Part shown: piece by piece, positions 53,189 through 64,000 of the stretch
How positions within the stretch are numbered: the stretch's first letter is position 1
How the letters are laid out: the number at the start of each line of letters is the position of its first letter
DNA from: Linepithema humile
Lineage: Eukaryota > Arthropoda > Insecta > Hymenoptera > Formicidae
Assembly (NCBI RefSeq): GCF_040581485.1
Contig: NC_090133.1
Location: 17,422,001 to 17,486,000 of the forward strand
Direction of reading: 5' to 3'
DNA length: 64,000 bases
The notes under the pieces: generated by a model
Told to the model about the DNA's origin: nothing
Database searches by the model: none
Seen by the model: the letters and a program-made list of their open reading frames with translations, nothing else
Program-made: the position numbers and the translations under genes

Positions 53189-55026
53189 TAAATATTACAC
53201 TAGATTACACTTTCTGTGCTCTAAGTAAAAAAATCTATATAATTAAGCATTAGAGTAAAAGAAGATAGAGAGAGAAAAAATACAAAAAATACAGCTACAA
53301 AGAACAGATTCAATATTTCTTTACAATAAAAATTAATACTATTAATTAATTATTATTTAATTAATATTGGAGAAATTTAATATTGAGATATTGTGCATTA
53401 TAAAAAAGTGGAATATTATAGTGAGAAGCCTGATGCTTTTTATGCACCTTTTAACAAGCTACAGACAAATGATGTTTTATTCAATGATTTTTATAAAAAT
53501 TTAAAAGTAGATTTATAAAAATGAATATATAAAACCGCGAAAAAAAACGAAACATATGGAAGTAATTGTGTTAAATATGTACGATAATAAATTGGAGAAT
53601 AAAATTTCAAGTTTAAATTTCGTTTCAATGCGTAAAAATTTCGTTGAAAACCAGTACGTATATTTATTTTAAAAAAAATTGTGACAACGTAAAATGCGTT
53701 TTACCATTCGTTTGCGTTTGTGACATAGCAAATTTGCGGTATGAATCCATATTCTAAAGTAAAGTATGTGGATTGATTTTCGTTCGGTAATACATATCAC
53801 TAGGTATTCATCAGTTGTGTGATGAAGCTGATGCAAAGCAGTTTTAGCTTAAATCTGCAGCGGATAGAATAAACTGAAATAAGTGAATAAAATAATTTGT
53901 TTGTTATTTAGATATACATATATATGTATACATAATGATAATAATATATACATATACAATTACAATTAAAAGAAAAAAAAGACAAATAGCATTTTACAAA
54001 AATAACTGAAACTCGAGATTTTTTAGCAGAAGATTAAAAAAATGTTTTTTCTCAGAATTTTTTATTCCTCTTTGCGTAAATAATGTCGGTAATCTAAGAT
54101 TTTATTCGATTTACTGTAACTGCGTGAAATCTGATGAGTATTACGAAGAAATGTACACGAGAGTTATGACTTTATGAGTTGTTTATGACAACTGTAGAAA
54201 CCGAGAAAATTCCCAAAGGCTCGCCAAGTATCCCCCGCATCTTTCGGTCGCAACTACGTTCTACGCTGTGTGTTATATACACGCGGAAAATCCGTAGCCA
54301 GGCGTTAACGTGTTTTATGGTGGTCGAAAGGAGGGCGAACAAAAGTTTGCCGTGTTGCCTGCAGAGCGTCGCAGTGACGCCGCGAAGTAGCCCTCCTTCC
54401 TTCCCTACTTTCGAGGTTGCACTTCCATCTACGGTAGTTGTATTTTTCCGCGGACAGGTTGCAACCGCCGTAGCGTTCGTTTTCGCTATATGTGCATCAG
54501 CAAAATGCACTTTCTAAAAGATATTTAAACAGCCGTTAAGACGCGCAATTGCTTAACTTTTCCCGAACGTATTCACTCGGATCAAAAAGTTTGATAAAGA
54601 TTGCCATCACAAATATAGGAAGACGCTTGAAAGTAATTATTTTGTTAAATTACCAAAGTTAACAAACATTGATGTAAAAGAAAGGAAGAAATGTTAATAA
54701 TTCATATACCAAGTTTCAAAAAAGCTAGCACATAAATCTAAAAATTTATTTAAAAATAAAACAAAACTGCTGCTGCAAGCTAAAATAGAAATGTATCACA
54801 ATATATATTTTGTAACTTTTAAAAAATACAGCACAATACACGCAGCGGTTTTTATATATAGTGGCGGTTTTGCTTTATTTAAAAAAAAATTGTTGGCCAT
54901 AAAACTTCCAATCCTTTCTCCATTTTCCGGTTCTTTAAAGCAATGATTCCTGCAACGAGATTAATAATTGATCGAAATCAAAGCAGCTAGAACATTTTCG
55001 ATTTCCGATTTCGGTTTTTCTTTCAG

Positions 55027-55307
55027 ACCACGTGCCTAACAGAACTGCCAGACGTGGCGCCGTGTAACGGCACCGTGCGACTGCCGCCGCCGTGCGAGGA
55101 CTCGCCCAGCAGCGGCAGCAGCAAGGATCGCAGAGACGAGAGTCCTCGCAGGAGGTGTCGGCTATTAGCGCCTGTCTTGCTCCTAGTAGCCGTCCTGCTC
55201 CTCGGAGGCCTCTGTCTGCCGTTTCTCCTTCAATCCGCGCCTGCCACGCACCAGCAGAGGCTGGACGTGATCAGGAGGATCCTCACTGAAGTGCCTCTGA
55301 TCGACGG
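55027..55307 (+). CDS. Membrane dipeptidase (M19 family), coding exon 3: membrane anchor and stalk
   Basis: Residues 201-294 (last codon split, phase 2). The acceptor is a strong pyrimidine tract with TTTCTTTCAG and the donor is GG|GTGAGT. The segment begins TTCLTELPDV, runs through a charged Ser/Asp/Arg-rich region ending in basic SPRRRCR, then a hydrophobic stretch LLAPVLLLVAVLLLGG and CLPFLL (about 246-268). The stalk QRLDVIRRILTEVPLIDG then leads straight into the catalytic signature in exon 4. Basic residues just before the hydrophobic helix, with no signal peptide upstream, predict an N-in, C-out type II anchor, placing the peptidase outside the cell or in the secretory lumen. Vertebrate family members instead use a cleaved signal peptide and a GPI anchor. 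An isoform starting close to this exon could use the helix as a signal anchor as well. Confidence 0.88.
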
Positions 55308-55875
55308 GTGAGTATTTGTAATTCGATACGTGATTGATGGTAAAAATTCGCAAACACATTAATACAAATAAAAAGAAGCTTCAATATATATACATATATA
55401 AATATAAAATATTATAAGTCAAATATTTATATATCTTTAAAAACAATATGAATTGTTTCAAGCTGTCGGCTGGTTTCATGTAATTTTCTATAGATTCCCA
55501 GAGTATATTTTCTCATTAGTATCAAATAATCAGTTCGAAATATTAACATACATCATACCGCGTAATGATATGGATATTGTATCTGGATACTCGAAGCCAG
55601 ATGAATCTATTCCGATTCAATCTTCTCATTAATCTCAAGTTACATTGTAATTTGTCGATATCAAACATTATATTGAAATATATGCATATACAATTGTGTA
55701 TTTTGAATGCATATTATTTATATGTTATTTCGTAAATAACATTTAAGTAAAAAATATCAATGTAAAATATAAATTTTAAATAGACGTAGACGATAATGCT
55801 AATTGTAAGATATCGTACAGTTTACAAATTATATTTGTAAGTTGATTGTGAGCGAAACCACGTATCAATTCGCAG
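55308..55875 (+). other. Intron 3 of the dipeptidase gene (568 bp)
   Basis: GTGAGT donor and CGCAG acceptor. It is AT-rich throughout with a weak polypyrimidine tract before the acceptor. Splicing is supported by perfect restoration of the family signature DGHNDLPW across the junction. Confidence 0.9.
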
Positions 55876-56032
55876 GCACAACGATTTGCCCTGGAACGTC
55901 AGAAAGTTCGTACACAATCAACTTGGCGAGGTCAACCTGAGCAGCGACCTCGGCAGGGTCGACCCTTGGGCCAGATCAGACTGGAGTCACACGGACATCC
56001 CTAGATTACGCGCTGGCCTCGTCGGTGCACAG
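55876..56032 (+). CDS. Membrane dipeptidase (M19 family), coding exon 4: start of catalytic domain
   Basis: Residues 294-346. The split glycine codon is completed by the first base (GG+G), giving IDGHNDLPWNVRK, the hallmark N-terminal signature of family M19 zinc dipeptidases. H295 and D297 correspond to the first two zinc ligands of renal dipeptidase (His and Asp in HxD). The exon continues HNQLGEVNLSSDL and ends DIPRLRAGLVGAQ, matching the conserved family region LRAGxVGxQ that is followed by FWS in known members. It ends in phase 0 at CAG|GTGAAT. The family cleaves dipeptides (and in vertebrates, cystinyl-glycine and leukotriene D4). The remaining ligands (bridging Glu and two His) are not in this window, so the gene is partial here and activity cannot be judged. 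Confidence 0.95.
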
Positions 56033-59000
56033 GTGAATTTAACATGGCATTCATTAGCTTATCCACCCCTTTTGCCCGCCAATCGTTATTTCCGTCCCGC
56101 CTTTTCGCCAAAGGCGTACTTTTCATTACGGCACTTTAGCACCACCAGCTTTCAATTTCTAAGCTAATTCGTGTTACGTTATCTATAAATTAAATCACAG
56201 GGCAGCTTTGATAAAAATTGACTCAAACCCCTTTGATAACGGGCAACGCTCGAATATTAATTCATCACCGGGCGTTGAGCAAAAATGGAACATACTAAGT
56301 CCTCTGCTTATATTGGCAGTAATAAATTGGAATTTCCAAGCTTTAGTAATAGAGCTTTCCACATAGGAAAATTGTTCAGTCGAAATACGTTTTGATCTCT
56401 CATAGCCACGCTAATGTTAAGGAGATTAAAGCGGCGTTTGATGTGCGAAAATTCCGGCAGGCCGAAACTATTTGGCGCCGTTTATGCTCGCGACTGCTTT
56501 AGAGCTGATCCGACTGCGGACAATTAGATTCAGAGGGGAAGCAATCCAACTTGAACAAAGGCGCGCGCCGTGACACACGTTTCCGGGATACGACAGATCG
56601 ACCTTATTGATAACGAAGAGAGACCCGTCGTTGACGTCGAAACATACGTATTTCCCAATCGGACTCGCACGTAAAAGCCGCCAATTATCGAAACATATTA
56701 TACAAATGGAATGACTACGCGATTGTAGCGAGCGATTGCAGTTTGCAAACAATTGCAATCTATTATCAGCTTCGATTGTGGCTATTCGTTGTAACGGGTC
56801 GCCATTGGCCGGCGCACCGCGTCTGTAATTCTACTCAGCTACCCAAACAGCGGATCCAAACGGATCGTGCCAAACGATGTGTCGAAATGCCTACGTACCG
56901 ATGATTCGCATGCAGACGATAAAACAGAAAATTTACTCGCTCGTAATGCCACTCAGCGTAAAGCTCATCCGTTGCTAACTAATGGCCCTGCATGCATCGC
57001 CACTGAGGACTACCAACACTCAGTCGATCGCAGATTCTCTCGATTTGCCGTGATAATTCTCGACAAATCGGGTATCACAAGCACTCGGTTATCCGCGTAT
57101 CGTTGATTCGCTCTGTGGCAATCGTCGACGAGAAACCGCCAACATTCAATCGAGCGTAAGTCGTTCTTAACGAATCGAAAACAGAAATCAGCCGACTGAA
57201 AGTCACAAAACTGTCTCGAAACCTCACGATCGATCGGTGCAAATCACCGTAAAAGTCTCTATGTTACGTTTTTCACGTATTAAAATCTTTCAACAAATTC
57301 GAAACTTATAGCATCTGTGGTCTCTCACATCATTGCTCTCAATCGTTGGTCTCGTATCTCGATTAGTTACGATCCTTGAAACGGGTCAACAAGTGAGCAC
57401 TAACTCTTATCAGAACCAAGAATCCCGCCTGTTCGATCCCGCCGTCTCTTACCGTCTTGCCGAGATATTGGCAATCGACAGATACAGACGGAGGAAGGAA
57501 GTTTTACCTCGAGTCTTCATCGCCGCATTCACACGATATGTCCCGAAAAAGATATACACCGAAAATTTGTTCTAGTCGAAAAAAATTCAACGTCGACTGT
57601 TTTTCGAAAAATTTCATGTAAATTCCATACGTTCAATTAATACTTATAACTTTTTACATTGTTATAAATTTAATTTTCCACTAACTTTTCAAAATATAAC
57701 TTTCAAAAAACAAAACTTTTAAATTGAAAAGTGACGGCGATGGCAACTCATTCATGTTTTTATTACGGAAAAATCGACTATAAATTAATAGAATAATATA
57801 ACTGGAACAAAAAACGGCGAATCTGACGGACTCCCTATATACAGTCAATATGTGCCAATCACTGCCAACATGTAGAGTGCCGCTGTGGTATTTTTATTTG
57901 AGCGAATAGAAAATAGGTTTCTTTGATAAGTCCGATAATTACTCGGCTTTTAATTCAATCTAACAAACGACTATCTTTGAAAGCTTCAATTAACCCATAA
58001 AGATTGATATCAGTATTACAGCTCCGAGTGAGAAGAGACCAACTGTCGAAAGCAATGCTATCCTCACTTTTCATGTAATTCTTCGTGTCAGACACACGTT
58101 ATATTTCACGTGATTCTGTCAAAATGTCGAAAATATATCGCGCTTAAGTGTGCTATCAAATGTCATGTTCATACAGTCAAGTTAATCGACATTAAGGATT
58201 GTTAGTTTAGATCAAGTATTTTATTACTAGTATTACTCTATCAGAGAATTTTTTTTCTATTTTATGTGACTCAAATATTGCAGACATGTCTATAGATATT
58301 TATTGTTAAATTTTAAAAACTGCGTCAAAGTTACATAAAATTAATTACAATATAAAAGTGCATACTTTAATTTAATGCCAACAATAAATCAATAATAAAA
58401 AATGTAAAACCTGCTTATTGTTATCGAATGCAAATAATCTGATTTAAAAAATAATTATAATATATCCTGTTTGAAATTGTCAGACAACAAAAATTTGATA
58501 TTTCTATTCATTATTGGCTGAAAACGAGCGTTAGGATATTTATTTCACAAATAAGTTATTCATTGGACTGAAAAGAGCAATAAGCGAGCAAAAGCGAATC
58601 ATAAATGCTCGTGAACGATCTAAATTAATCCATCGCTATTATTGGCGTATTTCCGATGCTGCATAATTTATCTATATCGGAAAATTTTATGGATAAATGA
58701 AATGGCGTTTGTATATGCGATCCGATATTTATAATCTGTTACACGCGTCGAAGCACTCTGTAGTTAGTTTATAAATTTTACACTTCGATTTTGTAATTCG
58801 TGCGATCAAATACGAAACACCTTTATTCTTTCATGGTTCCCCGTTGTAACCCCCGTTAATTAGACGACAGAAAGATAAAAGGTGGAAGCGTAAACGAACA
58901 CGTTTGAGACAATTGAGAGTGCGCGAAAATTATGCTTTAGTTTCAGCGATTTACGCCAAATCCAATCTCCGAGAGTAGTACGTTTGTTACTGATTGTGAA

Positions 59001-59647
59001 ACCTTTTAATCCAGACAATTTATTAATTCCACCGACAGGTAGACAAATAACGGACTGTCATTCTCCTAATCACGGATTTAAAACGGATTTATAAATCGAA
59101 CGGTCCTTTTTGTCATTAGCCGACTGCTTAAAGCCGAAGAATTGATTATCTGTCGAAAGCTCAGTATTATATACTATAATATTTTTCATTTGACAGTCTA
59201 TAAAGGTACCTTAAAAATTGTTTATTTTTTTTATATAAAAATTAATTAATGTAATATGTTAAAATTTCAATATATAATAAAAAATATTTCTTGTGTATAT
59301 GTTCTGTATAAGTAAATACAGCAAAAGTACCATATTTTCTATTATTAATAGCATTTCTGCTTCTTAAAATCTTAAGAGCTATAAATGTTACATATTAAAA
59401 AAAAATTAGTATGCATAAAGTCACATGTACTAAACTGATGTATATTTCTAGATATTGCATATTTAAAAGAAAATATTCTTTTTTATACAAAACTAATCTA
59501 AAGTATTGCATATTGAACGAAACACCATCTTCTAAGATATTCAATTTCGGCACTTGAGTATTGTCTGTGCCAAATCTTCAAAAATGATTAAGATTCTAAA
59601 TAAACTCTCTGCTAGAGAGACACGAGGAGTCATCGAATGCTAATTAT

Positions 59648-59905
59648 TTAACCGGTAGGCGAGCTGATGTATTCTGACAGTGCCGAGAGAGGCTTCGCAC
59701 CTCGATCTGCAGCTGTATTTGTGATTATCTGACCTCTCCTCCCCTTCTCTTCTTCGCCATCAATACGGGCGTCGCGCCTGTTCGCTCTTGGCCCGCGGAG
59801 GATATTAATGGTCCTCTGGGCGCGTTCCATGACAGAGGCAAGCCAATTTCGATCTGGATCAATGGCGACACCATAATCAGCAAAGCCCTCGGCAGAGCCA
59901 TTCAC
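59648..59905 (-). pseudogene. Possible decayed non-LTR retrotransposon (reverse transcriptase C-terminal region)
   Basis: An 85-codon minus-strand frame contains DYGVAIDPDRNWLASV followed by RAQRTINILRGPRANRR. This resembles the region after the reverse transcriptase active site in R1-like non-LTR elements, where a LGVxxD segment precedes a helix rich in A-R/K and then a GP-R/K-NRR block. A VLMA reading appears right after this in a shifted frame, and a fragmentary RI-SA-YR match appears further on, consistent with frameshift decay. The match is made from memory of family patterns, is short, and could be chance. No catalytic motif or element end was found. Confidence 0.25.
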
Positions 59906-62070
59906 TTAGGCCGAGGCTGCTGGCGGCAATCGCTGCGCTAATATATCGCTATAGAACCACTGATACCTAAACTCCCCTCTCTTCTCCCCTATCGCTATCG
60001 TTCTACCGCTCATTCTCTCTCCCTCTCCCTTTCGCACTGTCATCCCTTGACTGCGCGTATGACCGTTCGCGTTCGCATCGTTCCCCACACGGACCGCGTC
60101 TGCCTTCGAAATTAAGCTAGAAATTAGATCGCACGCTGTCGCGCCCGAGTGAACGACTTCACGAGGGATGATCGTGTGACGAGAAATTATCTAGAAATTT
60201 TCGATCTCTCGTGCGGGAAGCGCTTCACGTCGAGCGACGTGAAGTAGTAAAATAAGAGTTTAATCCGTCCGCACTTTAACTAGAGGTTTGATAGTCGGAA
60301 TAGTTGCGGTATATTCTATATATTCTATATATAACATCGATCTTTACGATTGATGAAAATGATTGGTGAAAGTTTTACTTAATTATAACAATTTTCTCTT
60401 TTATAATTTTTTTATATTTCACGGTTTCCTTATTACAATCGCGTTTCATCAAGATATTCGCCGAAGAGAACGTTTCTCAACTCCGTTGAAACGTGGTTGG
60501 ACTTGTTCGAACGTAAATCCGTGGTAACAACTGCGACTCTTGTACGCATACGAGTTTCATTCGCCACGCGAATAACTAGCTGAAGCTCGATAGCGAGGCA
60601 TACCGAGCGATTAGTCATAATGGGTCGGCTCGTATAATGGTCCAAAGTCAAGAGCCCACGTACTCATTACGTATTCTACCTAGCTCGAGCTGCAGTCGGA
60701 ACTTGGACAAGTTTGCACCAACACTATTTGAACGGCGAAAGAAGGGTGGGGGTTAGTTGGCGTACTTGGTAACGGTGCTGCCAGTGTCAATGGGCCGGTA
60801 AGGTCGAGGGGAAACTTTAGGCTTCGATTATTGAGGCGCTAATTACACTGACTCGTGCAAACCTCATCGAACTTGAGTTATATTAAAATTTCTCATTACC
60901 CATTGCTTGAATTTCGACGATAAATGTTAAATACCCTAAAATTTAAAAGAATGACCTGAGAGCAAAATTTCTTTATAAGTCTTCATGTTTTTGCGGATAT
61001 TTTGCACAAATATGTATAACGCATATTTGCCTAATTATAAAATTTTATGATAAAAACATTGGATATCTGAATAATCTAAAAACTATTAAAAATTTAATGC
61101 TTTTTCTCTTTTTTATATTGATCGCTTTAAATTATTTTAAAATATGGACGCATTTTTAATACCTAAAGATTATTAAGTTATTAAGTAAGATAAATCGAAG
61201 ATTATGAACGCGTGTTGAGACGTAAAAATGTCGAAACTCTGGCGAAAAAACTGTCGACATAAGTCTTAGAAGTATTACAGTGGTAAGAAAACTTTTGCTG
61301 ACTGCACTCGGTGTATGTTACAGAAAACATAACTTCTCTTATTTTTACGTACTTTCGTAACGTGGTGCTAAATTACACACGCGAAATCTTGCCCGTAATT
61401 TGAAAAGTTTTAGTGATTCAAGTGATTCAAAGATTTCTCCTTGGAATATCGTGATCACGGAAATCAGTTGCCATCGTCGCCTTTTTTCATCTTAATTCTT
61501 TTGCACCTTGATAAGCTAATAAAAATGCAACGTAAACTTCTTCCTCGGGGAACTGACCGTTATGACACTAGTAAACTGTTGATTATTGTTAACGCTCACT
61601 TTATTATTAACTTTCTCGTTCGCGCAACTTGTGGGAGATTAATTGTGCTTCGTTAATGAAACATCGTTGCCAATTTAATAAGAAGAATTAATAATAAGTA
61701 AATGACTTTGTTAGAAACTTTGCGATTCGATTATTGATGATATCCATTCTTTCCGTTCTTGGGATTTAAACATCGGCGAAAATTTGATGCGATCGCTCGA
61801 GAAAGAAAAAGAAAAATGCTCTGTGATTAAAGATAATTAAATTGCGAGATATTATATTTCGCTGTAAAGTCAGTTTATAATCTTGTATAAAAATTATACG
61901 TTTCCAGTACTCGATATTCTAATACTCAATCCTCCCAAAAAAAAATTATCGAAAAAACTAACCATTGCAACAATAATTGAAAATTTAAGTAAGGCCGAAA
62001 TCGTTACCTTTCTGTTTAGCAACCAATGACTGAACTAATCAAAACCAACACGGTTCGATTCGATCAAAGA

Positions 62071-62087
62071 TGTCGATACATCAATCA
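62071..62087 (+). repeat. Triplicated short motif, copy 1
   Basis: TGTCGATACATCAATCA. It shares the pattern TGTCGATAYRTCAATCA with two further copies downstream in the same orientation. Loose similarity to copy 2 continues in both flanks. Confidence 0.6.
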
Positions 62088-62540
62088 TGTATTGAATTAC
62101 AGAGACGAAAATGACAACCGACCAGTTTCGTGTCCCTTCTGTCACCTGTCTCTCACCTAAATTTGTACGTCTCCCTGCGGCAACGTCACATACGTCATTG
62201 TCCATATTGTATTGTCATTACAATCTTTTCATTTGTTAACAAAAAATCTACAAACGTGCTAAATATTATTTCTTCATATTCTATACAACTATAATTAAAT
62301 CAAGTTTTCGTAGTCATTACCGCGTGTAAACCGCTTATAATAATTATAACGCAATCTGGCAAATATGGTAACGCGTTATTAAGTTTTAATTGATGCCACT
62401 AATTCAATTACAATGACAATGGAAATAAAAATTATTTGGTACACCGACTTTTTTGTGGCAAACAAGTTTGCACATATGCGGAAAAATCGATAAAACCTCA
62501 AAATTGCATGATACAATGACGAAATCAACCGGATAACAGA

Positions 62541-62557
62541 TGTCGATATGTCAATCA
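62541..62557 (+). repeat. Triplicated short motif, copy 2
   Basis: TGTCGATATGTCAATCA, 470 bases after copy 1. An upstream ATCAA-containing stretch and a downstream GTCC...CTCACCT stretch also resemble the surroundings of copy 1, hinting at an old tandem duplication. Confidence 0.6.
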
Positions 62558-63299
62558 CTTTTGAAAATTGTCAGAATTCAGCCTATGTCCTTGCTCACCT
62601 TTGGTTTCTGCAAAGAGACATTCTAGCATTACGAAGATCGACTATCTCTGGCAAACAATAGTCTTCAAATGATATGCAAAACGTATTCCATTCATTATTG
62701 CGACAGTTAATGATACATTACAATTACTGGTGAATGAATATGCATAATTATCACTAATGGCGCTAATTATTATCATTTAGCACGTTTTTACTTTTTACAT
62801 CAGTATTATAGACATTACAAATTCTACATATAACAAATTGTACTAAACATCTACGTTAAAAATGATTATCTTTTACATTAATAAAAAATGTATTGCCTTA
62901 TGTTAAAAAGCAATAAATATTTATAAAGTAAATAAAATATATATTTATAATAATAAAATTCCCACAAAGTCTTAAGATTTTTATCAAAAATTACTGAAAT
63001 TTTAAATATTTTAAAAATTATTTGAATAGCTTTGGAATCTTGCCATCACTATATACATATTATGATATCACAGATTCCAATATTTAATATCTAGCATCAA
63101 AAATAAAAATACTAGCACCAGTGAGCCGATTGAGAACCAAAGTTCGTATTGCGAGAATTCTTTCGGTTCGTTGTCAATCGTCGACCGCACATGTTTATCA
63201 CGAAACGATTTACGCGGAGAGAATCGCGTCCGGCCTGGTCTGTGGATTTGTGATCCACCGCGATTCGAAGTTTTACGAAAGTCAGGTAGCGGCGACAGG

Positions 63300-63316
63300 T
63301 GTCGATACGTCAATCA
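63300..63316 (+). repeat. Triplicated short motif, copy 3
   Basis: TGTCGATACGTCAATCA, 759 bases after copy 2, in CpG-richer DNA. Flanking similarity to the other copies is not obvious. Confidence 0.55.
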
Positions 63317-64000
63317 GTTCGACGGATCGATAGGATTCGGCATACGCGTCTACGTCCTACGGCCGATGAGGAACGCAGCATGCGGTATGAGAATGGTGGG
63401 CGAGGGGTGGACGCGAATTGACCGTTATTACAGGAGGTATTATAGTCGGTGTGCGATGCTGGCGGGTGCATCAGGATTGGTTTACGCGGGTCCATTTATA
63501 GCAGACGCTCGGCGCTCCATCGGTACACTACTATCATAATTAGGTCATATTTGACAATAGCGCTGCACCTGGCCATTCTAAGAGAACAAGTCTATGTACT
63601 TCCGGAGGTATTTCCAAAAAGATGCATACCGGATCACAGAGCAGGCCGTGTCCCTTGCTTAATTTGCATTCGTATTATAGGAGCTCGGTAATTAGATAAT
63701 TGGATAAAGACTGAATTAAATTCTTCTCTCCGGAGAAATCGATATTTAAATTCATAAGAAACAAAACGCCACTTCTTCATTTTATGTATTCTGCAGCATA
63801 ACTTTTATTAAATATGCAATACTGACGTTGTCATATTTAAACTCATTAAACTTCAACATGACGATAAAATATTTCACAGCAATTTACCGTCGTTTTCAAT
63901 TAACTGTCTGCCATCGTGATTAAATTTGAGTAAACATGACTGCTGTCGTAAATCAATGTAATCTTAATAAATAAATGACGTCGTCAAATTGTGAAAATAA

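Larger units (their letters stand above)
12320..55026 (+). other. Intron 2 of the dipeptidase gene (about 42.7 kb)
   Basis: Runs from the GTGAGT donor at 12320 to the pyrimidine-rich TTTCTTTCAG acceptor at 55026. It is mostly AT-rich non-coding DNA with CpG-richer islands near 13740-14300, 21850-22600, 26120-26950, 37430-37700, 43440-44050, 47000-49400 and 54170-54500. Named contents are listed separately. Stretches not listed (12320-14850, 17765-24200, 26950-41570, 45150-48970, 49051-51900, 53190-55026) show only unremarkable sequence and unrecognised short open frames. Alternative first exons inside it cannot be excluded. Confidence 0.65.
56033..64000 (+). other. Intron 4 of the dipeptidase gene, beginning only (at least 8 kb)
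   Basis: The next exon should start with a Phe-Trp-Ser-like codon series after a phase 0 acceptor. Scanning by eye for TTY-TGG followed by a Ser codon found no candidate before 64000. The first kilobase (56040-57570) and 59640-60850 are CpG-richer; 57600-59640 and 61900-63060 are AT-rich. It holds a possible retrotransposon relic (59648-59905) and a triplicated short motif (62071, 62541, 63300). Nothing else was recognised. Confidence 0.65.

Noticed and set aside
54172..54517. 112-codon frames on both strands shortly before exon 3
   Set aside because: Both strands are open over the same GC-richer stretch, which points to composition rather than coding.
56033..64000. Search for dipeptidase coding exon 5 (expected to begin Phe-Trp-Ser)
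   Set aside because: No phase 0 acceptor followed by a fitting TTY TGG codon pair was found, so the next exon is taken to lie beyond the window.
1..64000. tRNA, rRNA, spliceosomal RNA, known microRNA or CRISPR arrays
   Set aside because: Scanning by eye for tRNA T-loops, common insect microRNA mature sequences and regularly spaced repeats found none. A covariance-model search would be needed to be certain.

Overview
The window looks like nuclear DNA of an arthropod, most likely a hymenopteran insect such as an ant. This is inferred from the AT-rich background studded with CpG-rich patches, canonical GT/AG introns, very long introns, many microsatellites and MITE-like palindromes. No bacterial-style dense coding is present. 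The species call is an inference; arthropod is the safer statement.

Only one protein gene is well supported. It lies on the + strand and is the 5' part of a membrane dipeptidase (peptidase family M19, renal-dipeptidase family). Four coding exons splice in frame: 6387-6677, 12011-12319, 55027-55307 and 55876-56032. Together they encode about 346 residues: a Gly/Tyr/Cys-rich N-terminal domain (1 to about 240), one hydrophobic membrane segment (about 246-268), a short stalk, and the start of the catalytic domain with the metal-binding His-x-Asp signature (H295, D297). The rest of the enzyme, including the other zinc ligands, must lie beyond base 64000. Coding sequence is only about 1 kb of the window; the rest is upstream DNA and introns of about 5.3 kb, 42.7 kb, 0.57 kb and at least 8 kb.

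Layout: 1 to about 5900 is AT-rich upstream DNA with one dispersed repeat copy. 5900-6386 is a GC/CpG-rich promoter and leader with a CGG tract and a 31-codon upstream ORF. 6387-12319 holds exons 1-2 and intron 1. 12320-55026 is the giant intron 2. It contains a tandem array of an approximately 1 kb unit (14851-17265), GA and TC microsatellites, a nested palindrome (24201-24348), a GC-rich island (about 26120-26900), three copies of a conserved motif (43702, 44156, 45123), a second copy of the dispersed micro-exon-like repeat (about 51900-52080) and a PIF/Harbinger-like MITE (53004-53188). 55027-56032 holds exons 3-4. 56033-64000 is intron 4, with a possible decayed retrotransposon remnant on the minus strand and a triplicated short motif.

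The most interesting observations are the type II membrane topology predicted for this dipeptidase, the repeated 13-residue micro-exon-like unit with its own splice signals on the minus strand, the near-identical motif cluster in intron 2, and the tandem array with splice-like signals on both strands.
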